A stretch of 64,000 bases of DNA from Echinarachnius parma. Taxonomy: Eukaryota; Echinodermata; Echinoidea; Clypeasteroida; Echinarachniidae. How positions within the stretch are numbered: the stretch's first letter is position 1; each line of letters begins with the position of its first letter. The translations under genes were made by a program, and so were the position numbers. Under the pieces are notes generated by a model. It made no database searches and had not been told where the DNA came from. It was given only the letters and a program-made list of their open reading frames with translations. This document shows positions 21,521-32,785 of this stretch, piece after piece. The stretch covers positions 62,001-126,000 of the forward strand of contig JBAMJV010004300.1 in assembly GCA_037951105.1 (NCBI GenBank). Direction: 5' to 3'.

Positions 21521-22305
21521 AGTACATGTACATAACAATGAGCTACGAAAATTGAGCTTCACTGGGAATGTAATGCAATATCTCAGGGAACGACTACTCA
21601 TAAGAGCTTTCTGCATTGTTCAGTTGGCAGAGCACTAGCTGGCCTGAGCTAATCCGGTAGTCTAGATTCTAAACGTGTAGCATTATACACACACCGCACT
21701 GAAACTACTCAACGCGCGCTATACCACCCAATTGAGAATTCGTGACCTATCCAGACGATGTTGGGAGTTGGGTGTAAAAGAGCAGTACCAACCCGCAGCG
21801 AATGTCAGTGACTATTCATAAGTATACACGCTGCATGCTGTACGTGCGCTGGACATAATGGCATGAATTCCTCATCATTGGCACACCATTAGTCTTGTCG
21901 AAAAAGACAGACAACCGGTTTAACTGTTTCACATCTGTGAAATTTCAATAGCCCATTGACGGTTTTTGTTTGCCACCAGAGACATTCTAATTGTGTCTTT
22001 TCATTATCCAATAAATCCCTCTATTTCTACTAAAGCATCAGGACAAAGGGCCGGTTGACATTCCAGTCATAGAATAACTGGTCACCAGTAATATTGCGTC
22101 CTGGACCAGAATGGGAACCGATTATATGAAATTAATTTCAAGCGACCCTTTGTCATGATACCAATTAGTTGTAGTGAAAGGGATTAATTAGATAATGAAC
22201 AGAAACAATACGAATTACGTATCTGGACTATTGAACAGGTGCGAATCGGTTTAAACCGGTTATAATACTGTAGACGTTCCTATATTTTGTGTATTAGACC
22301 GGGAG
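21521..22305. other. region with a possible tRNA-derived SINE remnant
   Basis: The segment 21632-21690 has an A-box-like GTTCAGTTGGCAGAGCAC and a weak B-box at tRNA spacing, suggesting a SINE head. Nothing else is recognised in the rest. Confidence 0.3.
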
Positions 22306-22613
22306 ACGTTCTTTAGTCCAACGTTTTGTTTTTATTGATTCATATTCTAGAAGGGTTAAGAAGGATTTCAGCTTTGTTGGCACCTTGACAACCTTGGGCA
22401 ACTTTTTTTTATAAGCAATATAAAGTTAATTAGCTAATTTGCATATTTGTGAAATAAGGTCAGGGGTCATTTTCTATCTAGGAATAGTACAATATTGATC
22501 AAAACAAGTATCCTAGGGTATTTTGGGGCAATGATTCCATTTCCGGTGCTCGTTTGTAAGTGCCATATGGGAAACACCCTGAAATCCAAGATGGCTGCCC
22601 CTAATTTGCATAT

Positions 22614-23648
22614 ACACTCAGCAAAAAAAGAAAGTGAACACTTTTTCAAGTTCACATTTTTCATATAAGATTTTATAGAAAACAAATAAATTATATATCA
22701 AATTAAAGAATATTTAATTGTTTTTCAACCTGATAGGTGAATACAAAGTGAAACTTAACGCATGAGTGAACACATTCAATTGTCTGTTCCAAGGTGCAAA
22801 AGTAAAAATTGCAAAATTGCGCAAAAGATTTAAAAAGTCATATTGTACAGAAAAGTTCAGCAAAACACGATAGAGATTTGCATGGTTCATCGCACTTGAA
22901 GCCAGAGGTCAAGGTGCTCGCCATGTGTCAACACAAACCATAATAAATCGACTCCATGCTCAAGGAATCAAATCAAGAAAAGCAGCAAAAACCCGCTTTC
23001 ACACTTGCACACAGAAAAGCAAGACTAGTGGGCAAGGAACCATGTGAGATGGACAAGGGTTCAATGGCGCCGAGTACTCTTGACAGATGAGTCCCGTTTC
23101 TGTCTGCAAAACAGCGACGGCAGAATTCATGTTTGGAGGAGGAGGAGGAATGAGCACTTCAAGGATGCTTGTGTCAAGGAAGTGCAGCAAGGACACAGAG
23201 GGAGTATCATGGTATGAGACAGCACGGATGAGGACCGTACAGAGATGGTCATCCTCAACGGCAACTTGAATGCAAAAATGTACATAAGTGACATCCTCCA
23301 ACCCGTTGTAGTGCCATACGTGGAAAGGAATCCGAAAACCATCTTCAAGGACGATAACGCACATCCTCATCCCGCTCGAGTTGTCCATCAGTTTTTGGAA
23401 GAGCACAACATCGAGCGAATGGATCCCTGCTCAGCTTGCTTGCCCCATACGAACCCTTTCTAAGCCATATGGGACCAACTAGGAAAGGCCGTAAATGAGC
23501 GCATCCGACCTGGTGACACCCTTGAAGACCTGGGTCGGTATACCTGACCGCGAGGAGTGGAGAAACCCATCACAGGAGAGAGTACACGGAGTGATATCCA
23601 ACATGCGCCGTTTAACAGTCATGGTGGCCCAACAAGATATTGACTTTA

Positions 23649-23680
<32 letters not shown>

Positions 23681-23873
23681 AACACTGCAAAGAAAAAAAG
23701 AACCTGACTCTAAACAAACAACGATTACTCTTTTAAATAATTATCTTTTCAAGTGCAATGAACCATGCAAACCTTATCATGTTTTGTTGAACTTTTCTGT
23801 GCAATATGAATGTTTATATTTTTTGTGCAATTTTGCAGTTTTTACTTTTGTACCTTGGAACAGACAAATGATG
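22614..23873 (+). mobile_element. Tc1-like DNA transposon, decayed
   Basis: The left end reads ACACTCAGCAAAAAAAGAAA, a common Tc1-type terminus, after TA. About 130 bp near 22775-22905 is inverted near 23735-23873, giving internal long inverted repeats. Between them is a plus-strand transposase remnant. The outer right terminus is not recognised and may have been lost next to the palindromic element. A (GAAA)n run lies at 23650-23690. Confidence 0.75.
22985..23640 (+). pseudogene. Tc1-like transposase remnant
   Basis: Blocks in order: TDESRFCLQNSDGRIHVWRR (first catalytic Asp), GNLNAKMYISDILQPVVVPY, DDNAHPHPARVVHQFLEEHN (second Asp) and then WDQLGKAVNERIRP. The third acidic residue, expected in an NP-x-E block about 34-35 residues after the second Asp, is replaced by a stop (TNPF then TAA). 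Further stops and frame changes make it inactive. The spacing fits the DD34E group. Confidence 0.85.
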
Positions 23874-24714
23874 GCTGCTCCAAGATGGCTGCTCCCCAAA
23901 TTACACATGTTATGATACACGACTTCATTATTTTGACTTTATTAGATCGATATTATAATGTTTGGACTTTTAATAATTGGAATAAACAACTAGAATACGG
24001 TACTGGAATTACAATGTAGTACAACAAAATCATACTTTTATAAAATAAATGCCATTAAAGTCGCAAATAGCATTATTTCTTTTAAAATGAGAAGGGCGGC
24101 CATCTTGGATTAATGTGGGTTGCCAAGGTGATACGTCAAATTAAGTGGCATGAATGGATTTGTTGCCCCCTAAAACCTTGGAAAAGTGATATTTCTTGTC
24201 TTTTTAATCTTCTGGGTTCTGGGAATATGAAAATTACGTTAAAAATCAAATTATGCTAATTTCATGCATTGCTTAGAGGTTGCCGAGGTGGCAACCAAGC
24301 TAAATTATCTTTATCACAAATTTAGAACATGATTGAGGACAAATAATCTGTAATACGGCTTATTAGAGGCTGTAGCCACTGAAAATCAATACTATTCATA
24401 AATATGCAAATTAAGGGCAGCCATCTTGGATTTCAGGGTGTTGCCCATATGGCACTTACAAACGAGCACCGGAAATTGAATCCTTGCCCCCAAATATCCT
24501 AGAATACTTGTTTTTTTTATATCAGTATTGTACAATTCCTAGATAGAAAATGACCCCTGACCTTATTTCACAAATATGCAAATTAGCTGATTAACTTTAT
24601 GATGCTTATACAAAAAGTTGCCCAAGGTTGCCAAGGTGGCAACAAAGCTGAAATTTCTTCTTAACCCTTCTAGAATATGAATCAATAAAAAAAAAACGTT
24701 CGACTAAAGAACGT

Positions 24715-25228
24715 GTCTAGGTCCTAGAAGCATCTACAGGACTATTAACTGGTAATGTGTTTATAGCACGGACTAAAGTTGTGCCACTGATGAGAATTCG
24801 GGCCTTTGTGTACGGCTGGACGGTCTTCCGGTTCCAGTATACAGTACGCCATCATGCAACAATATAATGTCCAATCTGCATTGGCTGTTATAGGGCGTAT
24901 AACGGCAAAGGGGGAGGGGGGAGGGGGGGGGGGGTACAGGCCTCTAGTTAGCTGGAGGCTTTGGGTTCGATTCCTAGGGACGCCAGATTTTTCATTGATT
25001 TAACCATCAAATTCTATTACGTACAATGCTATTGAACGCAATTTACGTAAATGCATGTATCCCATGTAAAATCTGAACCAGAAACTACACGAACGGGCAT
25101 TTAGACTTGTATATTTTGCTGAGGAGGCACCTCTCCCCCAAGGTTTTAATGTAATAATGTTGAATCATTAATTTCAAAATATAAGAACTCGACAAATTTC
25201 CTATTCCTATTCCTATTTCCTATTTCAG
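24715..25228. other. region with G-run and tRNA-like B box
   Basis: A G-rich run at 24910-24934 is followed by GGCTTTGGGTTCGATTCC, a good B-box in a partial tRNA-like context (24935-24990); the D-arm side is not preserved. It is probably a SINE scrap. A long pyrimidine tract (TTCCTATTCCTATTTCC repeated) at 25197-25226 precedes the candidate exon at 25229. Confidence 0.35.
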
Positions 25229-25332
25229 ATCTTGGAGCGCAATCCGTTGGGGTAAGCCGGCAGGATTTCAGTTCACAGCCTGTCACATACTCTCGTAGGG
25301 GAGAAAGTGTACAACTGCCAATCAGCAAGTGA
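25229..25332 (+). CDS. candidate terminal coding exon, phase 1
   Basis: After an excellent polypyrimidine tract and TTTCAG, the phase-1 frame runs 33 codons (LGAQSVGVSRQDFSSQPVTY, then SRRGESVQLPISK) to TGA. Phase 1 matches the exit phase of exon C at 9965, so it could be the last exon of the acidic-repeat gene across an intron filled with transposons. The Ser/Gln-rich peptide has no recognised domain. The link across 15 kb is inference. Confidence 0.35.
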
Positions 25333-25689
25333 ATTACAAAATGATACGCCTCACTTTGACCTGTAGTATTTATGATTATATTGTGTTGCCATTGTTATTA
25401 TACAATCCTGAATCATTACTATCCCGTGTACATGCCTATTAATTTCATTTAGTACTATTCTGCCAGTACAATCATTATATAGAAACTGTTAAATAATGTA
25501 AATATGATGTTTTTTCTAGATAGTACTAGGTCTCTTGACTAAAAGATTAATTAAAGTATACCAAAGAATATAGGGGAGCAAGCTTGACTAACACATCTGC
25601 TAACTATTTGTTATCTTTGAATTTTGGGAGTGTATACAAATAAATTTGTATTCAAACAGAGAAAAAATGACTATAAATATGGTCCTCCA

Positions 25690-25768
25690 TTTAAGGGTAT
25701 GTGTGGCTCAATCGTTGAGCACCGGTCTAGCATTCCGGAGGTCTCGGGTTCGATTCCCGGAGAAGCCT
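25690..25768 (+). repeat. tRNA-Ala-like sequence, probably SINE head or pseudogene
   Basis: The sequence has A-box TGGCTCAATCGTTGAGC and B-box GGGTTCGATTCCCGG, a T-arm that pairs, and an anticodon loop CTAGCAT (AGC, Ala). The 5' and 3' acceptor strands do not pair, so it is unlikely to be a working tRNA. An AT-rich tail follows. Confidence 0.5.
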
Positions 25769-26795
25769 ATTTTTCTATGCTCATGTTCAATCAAATTAAT
25801 TTGTGTATAATTTCATGTGAATTCGTTAATGTAGAATATTATTTTTGTGTTGTCGATATACTACTTTTAACAACTTTGTGTGCATGTATTTCATGATGAA
25901 AGTTTATATTTAACCGTCAGCATATTCAGACCAAACTAAAAGCAACAAGCCTTTGCATGTAGCACCATGTACAGATCGCATGGGATATATATAGTCCTGA
26001 AGCGGTCTGCATTAATTATTCGACCACGAAAGTACGTGGTTTGGGTAAAATTTAAGCTAAAGAACAGCTTTGAATATTGGCCCAACCAAATGATTGGAAT
26101 GGTTAAAAAAGTATAAAAAAATATTTGGATGGCAAAATGTTATCCTAAAGTTATAACATGTACAAATGTAAGCTAAAAAGTTCCTGAGGCAACTGATGCC
26201 AGCACCACAAAAAGGATCACACCACCATCGCGCATAGCCTGTATACACCCATAGCCGAGTTCATGTATACTTCGAGCACTTACTTCAGGCTTTGATCACT
26301 TTTCACATGCTTTCCGTGTACGAATTAGTGCTATAGGGCAAGTACAGGTACCAACTAAGCAATTTCGAAGATTGGATTGCTAGAATAGTCACTTTTAAGG
26401 CAGTTTTGTATACAATTTTAACTGCTGGTTTAAAACTTTTGTAAATCCATTTAGTAAACTAGTTGCAAATGTTATAGAACAAAAACTCAAATAGATACCC
26501 TGAAAATCCTTCAACCATTGACACGACGTTCACATTCACAGTATAATGTTATTGTCAACCTAATATTATTTCTTGGTCATTATTTGGATTTTACAGATGT
26601 GTCCAATCATTCTTGTATTATTCAAGTCTTGATCGTCGCCATCCAAAAGACGGAACCTTGACATCATTTAAATGTGCTTCACTTGCAGGCATGGGTGGAA
26701 GCCATTGCACTATCTTACAGGAACTGCAAAAATATCATGTTTTATTATGAGTAAATAGTATGATATACGTTTACATTGAATATATGAAAAATATA
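25769..26795. other. no recognised feature
   Basis: AT-rich sequence without consistent exons, RNA genes or element termini that I can identify. Confidence 0.4.
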
Positions 26796-27108
26796 GGCCC
26801 GAATTCACAGAGGAGGTTTGTACAAACCATGGTTTAAACCATGGTTTACATCTATGGAGTGTCATTTGTAAACTGATTGAGAAATAATGTAAACTCCTTA
26901 CTTGTTAACAATGCTGATGGTACATATTTACTTAATGCACCAAATAAATCTTTGTCTTCTCAGATGGTGAAATTTGCTGCTTATCAAACACAAACAGTCA
27001 TAACAATAGCAATTATAAATTGTTTTACTTGTATTCAAACATCACTCCATAGATGTAGACCATGGTTTAAACCATGGTTTGTACAAACCTCCTTTGTGAA
27101 TCCGGGCC
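26796..27108. mobile_element. Harbinger-like MITE
   Basis: The inverted ends GGCCCGAATTCACAGAGGAG and CTCCTTTGTGAATCCGGGCC continue through two GTTTAAACC-type palindromes (about 65 bp per arm). ATA flanks both sides (26793-26795 and 27109-27111), and a 3-bp target with GGCCCG...TCACA ends fits PIF/Harbinger MITEs. There is no coding capacity. Confidence 0.7.
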
Positions 27109-27486
27109 ATAGTCTGTACAAATTACTAGCTTTAATTATAGTAGGTTTACGTGGGTATGATTTCGAATAGCCCCTACTTTGTATGTATAAACTGTGTTTC
27201 ATGACGTTAAATCAACACAAATGTTTGAATGTTTATCATAATTATCACAGACCGTAAAACGGTGTACGTTTTCATAAGTGGATCATATTTTTGTGTACCA
27301 AGTGTACTGGATTGGCAACACATCTAATGTTGAACATTCCGGAGCGAAATCCATGTAGGCTAATTAGTATTCAACACATGAATTTTAACACATCATTTTT
27401 TTCGTGGATATATTTTCGTGGAATCACATTGATATTTAGATATTGCAAAAATGAACTTGAACAAAAATGAAAATGAGACACTATCT
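27109..27486. other. no recognised feature
   Basis: AT-rich spacer between two MITEs; nothing recognised. Confidence 0.4.
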
Positions 27487-27490
27487 TTAA

Positions 27491-27943
27491 AGGAATAGTA
27501 CATTTTTGGTCAAACAGAATTTAAATAACAACAACTTGTCAATTATCATTTAAAACTAATAATTCAATCATGCTTAAATGAAAGAAATAACATATAAACA
27601 GCTTAGTTACAGGGCTGTTTTCATTCAAAAAGCAGTTGATAACACACAAGGGCGTCCTCCAGTCACCTCACGTTTGTAATGTTTGGTAAAAAATAATTAT
27701 TCAATAAAGTAACCATGAAAAAGAAATAAATATAAAATTTGTTATATTTTCAGAAATGTGTAGGATTTGTAAATATTTTCTTAAATCATTGAATAAAAGC
27801 TGGTCCCCAATATTTATTCCAATCAGCCGTTTCTGAACCGATTATGTCATGTCATTAGAATTGTGTGTTTACACTTAGTTTTTCATCACCACAAAAAAAA
27901 GTATTTCTTGAAGCGCCCTCTGAACCAAAACTGAACTTCCCCT
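27491..27943. mobile_element. TTAA MITE, family T1, copy 2
   Basis: TTAA flanks lie at 27487-27490 and 27944-27947. The ends AGGAATAGTACATTTTTGG and CCAAAACTGAACTTCCCCT resemble the T1 family. The internal AAGCGCCCTCT near the right end is shared with the other copies. Confidence 0.75.
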
Positions 27944-27947
27944 TTAA

Positions 27948-29119
27948 AGACGACTTAAACAAATTAATTTGCGATGTGGTTTTCATGTTACAAGCTAATC
28001 TATACTGTTCTATGATTGTTTATGTGCAATGTATGAAATTATTATTTGTAATTTTTACTCTTCGTGTTTAATGGTCTACCCTATGTTTTTCTGTTTGATT
28101 ATTTTAAAAACATGACATGAATTTATATACAATCCAACTGCCACGTAGTCTGCCACAAAAAATGTAGACATTGTTCGTCCGATATATTAACTGTGTATAT
28201 TTTCATTGTTTTATATGTTTTTACATTTTTGAGCTATATATATACTTCCTACTTAAGAAGGATCTTGTCTAGCCGTGAGTACCCTCACTTGAAATTATTA
28301 TTTTACATGAATTCTGCACACTTATAAAAGAAATGTATTCTTCTTTTCAATGTAAGTGTAATGGTATGCCGTGGTTGAATACTACCAACACTTACCATGC
28401 GTACATAATATGTGACAAGACAAGAAGGAACACATAGCAAGTGTATACACGTTTCTAGAGTGTACATACGAAATTCGTTTAGGATAATATTGAGTAATTA
28501 GCTGTCTGAGCTGTATAGAATTCGGCATACTCATACATAACAAGCAAAAAAGGTATAATCTAATAGGTTATACATTTGCGTGATAAGTCTTTGATTATGA
28601 GTAAAACCTGTGACAGATGTGTCTAAAGAATTTTCTCATGTTACCTTCTAAAGAGGAACTTAATATCCACAAGGCCATTTGACATTATTTTATAATTCAC
28701 GTTTTGCTTGTGTACTGTGTATTTTAGTATTGGACATGGAAATTAACAATAATACTTTGAAATTTAATTTGAAAATATTCGTATTGTTGTGGTAGCTGTG
28801 TTCAGTTGCCAGCAGTATACTTATCAGGTGATTATGAACGCAATATTCTACTGGACACTGTTTTTCACACATAATTGTGATTGAGGAGATATTTGAATTT
28901 CAGCATGTACATCAGTTATTTGATGTTCTATTTTACTGTTAATGTTTGTACAACTGTATGTACGCTATATGTTTGTGTTCAATGTTTCACAGTCTATTTA
29001 TCTTACCTTGCACAATGAAATTCTTTTTAATGTGTAGGTCATAGCCGTTTGCTGTGATTGCGTTGAAATAATCTCGTGTTAGGAAAGTTTTGTTTAGTTT
29101 GTAAAGAAGAATTGTACAT
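27948..29119. other. AT-rich DNA, no gene seen
   Basis: Only short random frames occur. No splice-bounded exon with conserved-looking content was found. The sequence grades into the satellite-like repeats that start near 29.1 kb. Confidence 0.4.
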
Positions 29120-30335
29120 CATACTTCGTCATCATTCCACATTATTCGCAATATTTGATAATTGGTTTGTTATATCATATTATATCATTTATGACATTGC
29201 ATTGATTGCATTTATTGCAGTTTAAAATCATTTCACACAGTATTTAATCACCATCTGTGTACGTTATGTTTATTTGTTGTTTTTCACCGGACGTATTGAT
29301 AATTGTCCATTTCATTGATTCCAAATATAAGTTTATGAGTAATTGTAATTACTACATGCTTTGATGAAAGAAATCTGTCTCCTGAATTTTTAGCTCATAG
29401 CCTCACAGTATGTGGAAGTTGGTTGTAAATGAGTTTATATTATATCATATCAAAATACAATAGTTTATGATCACATTATACAATATTTTAACCATCTTTA
29501 TATTTCATGTTTTCAAGATTTTTCATCGTTTCCATTTTATATAAGTCCATAGATAAGTAAATAAATGAAAGTTATTATCACATGCATAGGTACAAGAAAA
29601 TATGTTTCATGATTTGTAAGTCATAGCATCACAACATTTGTAAGTTGGTTGTGAATTATGTTTCATTATAACATAATATTATGTTTTGTCATTCATAGTA
29701 CAGAGAACATTATAGAGCATTTTATCACCAACTTGGCGTTATATTTTAACATGTTATTGTTAACGGTAGTATTGATCGTTGTTTCCAATGTATCCCAGTC
29801 CAAATATATGTTTATACATTATTGTAGTTATTGGAGGTTGGTTTATTATATCATAATTATTATATCATTGATGTAATAATTTATTATAAGTTTACGATCA
29901 TAATTATTACATAATATTTTATCATTATCTTAATACATGTATTCTATGTTTTCAAGTTTTTTTTTCCTTACGTATATTGATCAAGTCGCTTCCATTTCAT
30001 CAGAATCAAAATATGAATTGATAAATAATTGTAACTATTACATGCATGTGTGATAAAGATATGTCTTATGATTTTTATCTCAAAGTATCACAATATTGAA
30101 AGATCGTTGTAAATAATTTTCTTTTACATTATCTCACATTATATCAAACATGTCAAAGTACAATATTGTACAGAATATCATATGTATCTAACACCAACTT
30201 GACGTTGTATGTTCACAATTTTTATTACCGCAATTAATTGCTCGTTGTTTCCACGTGATCGGAGTCCAAGTATATGTTAATATGTTAATTTATACATTAT
30301 TGTAATTATTACATAGATGGGTGGTAGAAATAACG

Positions 30336-31013
30336 GTTACAGTCCGTTATTCCGAAGGTTCGTTATTCCGAAGGTTCAGTTATTCCGAAGGTTCGTTATT
30401 CCGAAGGTTCGTTATTCCGAAGGTTCGTTATTCCAAAGGTTCGTTATTCCGAAGGTTCGTTATTCCGAAGGTTCGTTGATCCGAAAATAAAATCGGGTTC
30501 GTTATTCCGAAGGTTCGTTATTCCGAAAATAAAATCGGGTTCGTTATTCCGAAAATTAAATCGGGCTTGTTATAATACTATAGTTTGTGTTTTGTTTATT
30601 TAATTTACAGCCTGTATTAAGCATACCCCTCCCCCTTTCCCTCACTTGGCCAGACCAATCAAACATTTAAGTTTATTTTATCTCTCTATATGAAATTATA
30701 GCATTATAACAAACCCAAATTCATTTTCGGATTAACGAACCCGATTTCATTTTAGGAATAGCGAACCTTCGGAATAACGAACCCTCGGAATAACGGATCT
30801 TCGGAATAACGAACCTTCGGAATAACGAACCCGATTTCATTTTAGGAATAGCGAACCTTCGGAATAACGAACCTTCGGAATAACGAACCTTCGGAATAAT
30901 GCAACAAATGTTCGGATTAACGAACCCTATTTCATTTTCGGATTAACGAACACTCAGGTATAGGAAATTTGCGTGTTCGGAATAACGAACCTTCGGAATA
31001 ACGAACCGCACCC
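30336..31013. mobile_element. foldback element built of GGTTCGTTATTCCGAA repeats
   Basis: The left part (about 30340-30570) is tandem GGTTCGTTATTCCGAA. The right part (about 30720-31010) is the same motif in reverse orientation, with a unique spacer of about 150 bp between. GAAATAACG occurs immediately outside both ends (30327-30335 and 31014-31022), a possible 9-bp target duplication. A one-sided relative lies at 39.4 kb. Confidence 0.7.
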
Positions 31014-32530
31014 GAAATAACGCAATATTTGAAAACTGGTTTATTATATCGTAGTATATCTTTCATTTCATAGTAAATAATCATAAGTAGTATTGTATCT
31101 CCAGCTTGATATTCTATTTAGTGTTTTTTCACCGGATTGCTCCCATTTTCTGATTCCAAATGTAAGTTTACTATACATGACTGTAATTATTGCATGCATG
31201 CATACTATGTAATAGAAATCTGTCTCAAGATTTTTAGCTCAAGCATCAGAATACACTACCATGTTATTCCATACATTATAGTATAGCATAATTATATTAT
31301 ATAGAATTATATCCCCAGCTTGATATTTCTAGGTATTCAAGTTGTATTGGTCATCGTTTCCATTTGATATGAGTCCAAATGTAAGTGATAACTGATTGCA
31401 ATTATAACGTCTCACTATTTTGACCTAAAAGCATCACACTATTTCGAAGTTGGTTTGAAATAATTACTGTATACTACATGATATCATCCATGTCATTGTA
31501 GTATTGAATATTATCAAGTATTTCATTGTATTTTATCACCAACTTTACATTATATGTCTACACGTTGTTTTTAAAAGTAAAGTTTGCACCCTACAGTTAC
31601 GGTTAATTAATTAATTAGCAGATTGGAGATGTTTTTCGAGTTCGTTTTTTGAAATTCGTTTGTGGATGTTGGAATATATTTAGTAAGACATGTAGTAAAG
31701 CAGGGCTCCAAATTAAATTTGTTGCCATTTTCGGTCTATTACAATAGGGTTTAAAACTTTAGAGACAACATTTATAAACATATAAAATAAACGTAATAAC
31801 TGAGCACTAGTTATAATTATGAAATGCATGGATATTGTAATGTGTCTTATGATTCTTATCCCATTGCATCACGGTATTGGGTCATTCCATGTCAAATCAC
31901 CCAATGGATTTCATCGCACCCCCTCCAAATTTGCTAATATTTGGTATGTATGATATTTCAACCTTTAAAAGCGCAAATATTTAATTTTTAGCCCAATACG
32001 CCCAACGGTTTTGGCGCTATGGTCGATTCTTATGGGGGAGTTTTGTAAGAAATGGGCATTGGCACCACTTTTCAAATGACAATTGTCAGTTAACCGTTGG
32101 GTCAATTTATGTTGTGATGGTGTCATTGGACTGGGAATGTTATATGCAATCCATTTATGTCATTTGTTTCATGCATGAGCGAGTTTGGATACGATAACCT
32201 TTGACCTTAGTCTTTGACCTTCCGTTTTACCTCGTGGATCAAATAATTTTGAGATTTTTTTTGGCTTAAATGTTGTCTTGATATAATTTCTACAACATAT
32301 GAAAGAATTGGAGATATATTATTTCTTGTTTTTTCTACAGCCTCGTTTTAAGTTTGCAAATTTCATGTAAAATTGAATTATTTTAGACCTACACCCATGT
32401 CCAAGAATTCTATAGGGGTGTATTATGTATGAAAAAGACCTATTCAAAGTCATGATTATAGCCTATTCACACCCTAGCTTACCACAGTTAAATAGACCTG
32501 CTAATCCCCATACAATAGAAATCCAGACAA

Positions 32531-32785
32531 ATGGCATCTATTGATGTTCCAATGATACCACATGTTTCCAACCTGACAAGGGCCCTGGGCAGAATCAATT
32601 GTGAGCCAGATCAAATGTTCTTAATGCACACATCTGATTGGTTGAAATGCAGAAAATGTCTCTCTCTGCAACAGGGCCTAGGTGTAGATCTTTTCTTGAA
32701 TACAATCTTTCAAGTTCAAGTTCAAAATGCAAACTTGTACATCAATTATGAAAGCAAATATCTACAGGTATCCCTTTTCAATTAA
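32531..32785 (+). other. 84-codon frame on the left palindrome arm
   Basis: The frame encodes MASIDVPMIPHVSNLTRALG at its start, KCRKCLSLQQ in the middle and KYLQVSLFN at its end. The same frame is intact on the opposite arm with four residue differences. It may simply be open because the arms are young; no family is recognised. A CAG|GTATCC donor-like site lies near its end. Confidence 0.3.

Larger units (their letters stand above)
22306..24714. mobile_element. palindromic element P, copy 1, with Tc1 insertion
   Basis: The inverted ends begin ACGTTCTTTAGTCCAACG (22306) and end with its complement at 24714. Arms of at least 300 bp are complementary, including TTAGCTAATTTGCATAT, AAATGACCCCTGACC and CCAAGATGGC. 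The left arm is cut at about 22612 by a Tc1-type element. The inner right part (23874-24400) matches the centre of the copy at 54.8-56.3 kb. There is no coding sequence of its own, and no target duplication was recognised. Confidence 0.75.

Noticed and set aside
23640-23710. Lys/Glu-rich coding repeat
   Set aside because: It is a (GAAA)n microsatellite after the Tc1 transposase remnant.
24806-25003. Gly-rich frame across a G-run
   Set aside because: The Gly stretch is the poly(G) tract; downstream is tRNA-like repeat sequence.
25690-25768. Functional tRNA-Ala gene
   Set aside because: The acceptor strands do not pair and the sequence sits in repeat-like context.
27865-28071. 68-codon plus-strand frame beginning in a T1 MITE
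   Set aside because: It spans the MITE end and its TTAA target, so it is a chance junction frame.
30340-31010. Regularly repeated 16-bp units resembling a CRISPR array
   Set aside because: The units are contiguous without unique spacers, occur in both orientations, and the surrounding DNA is animal genomic sequence; it is a foldback minisatellite.
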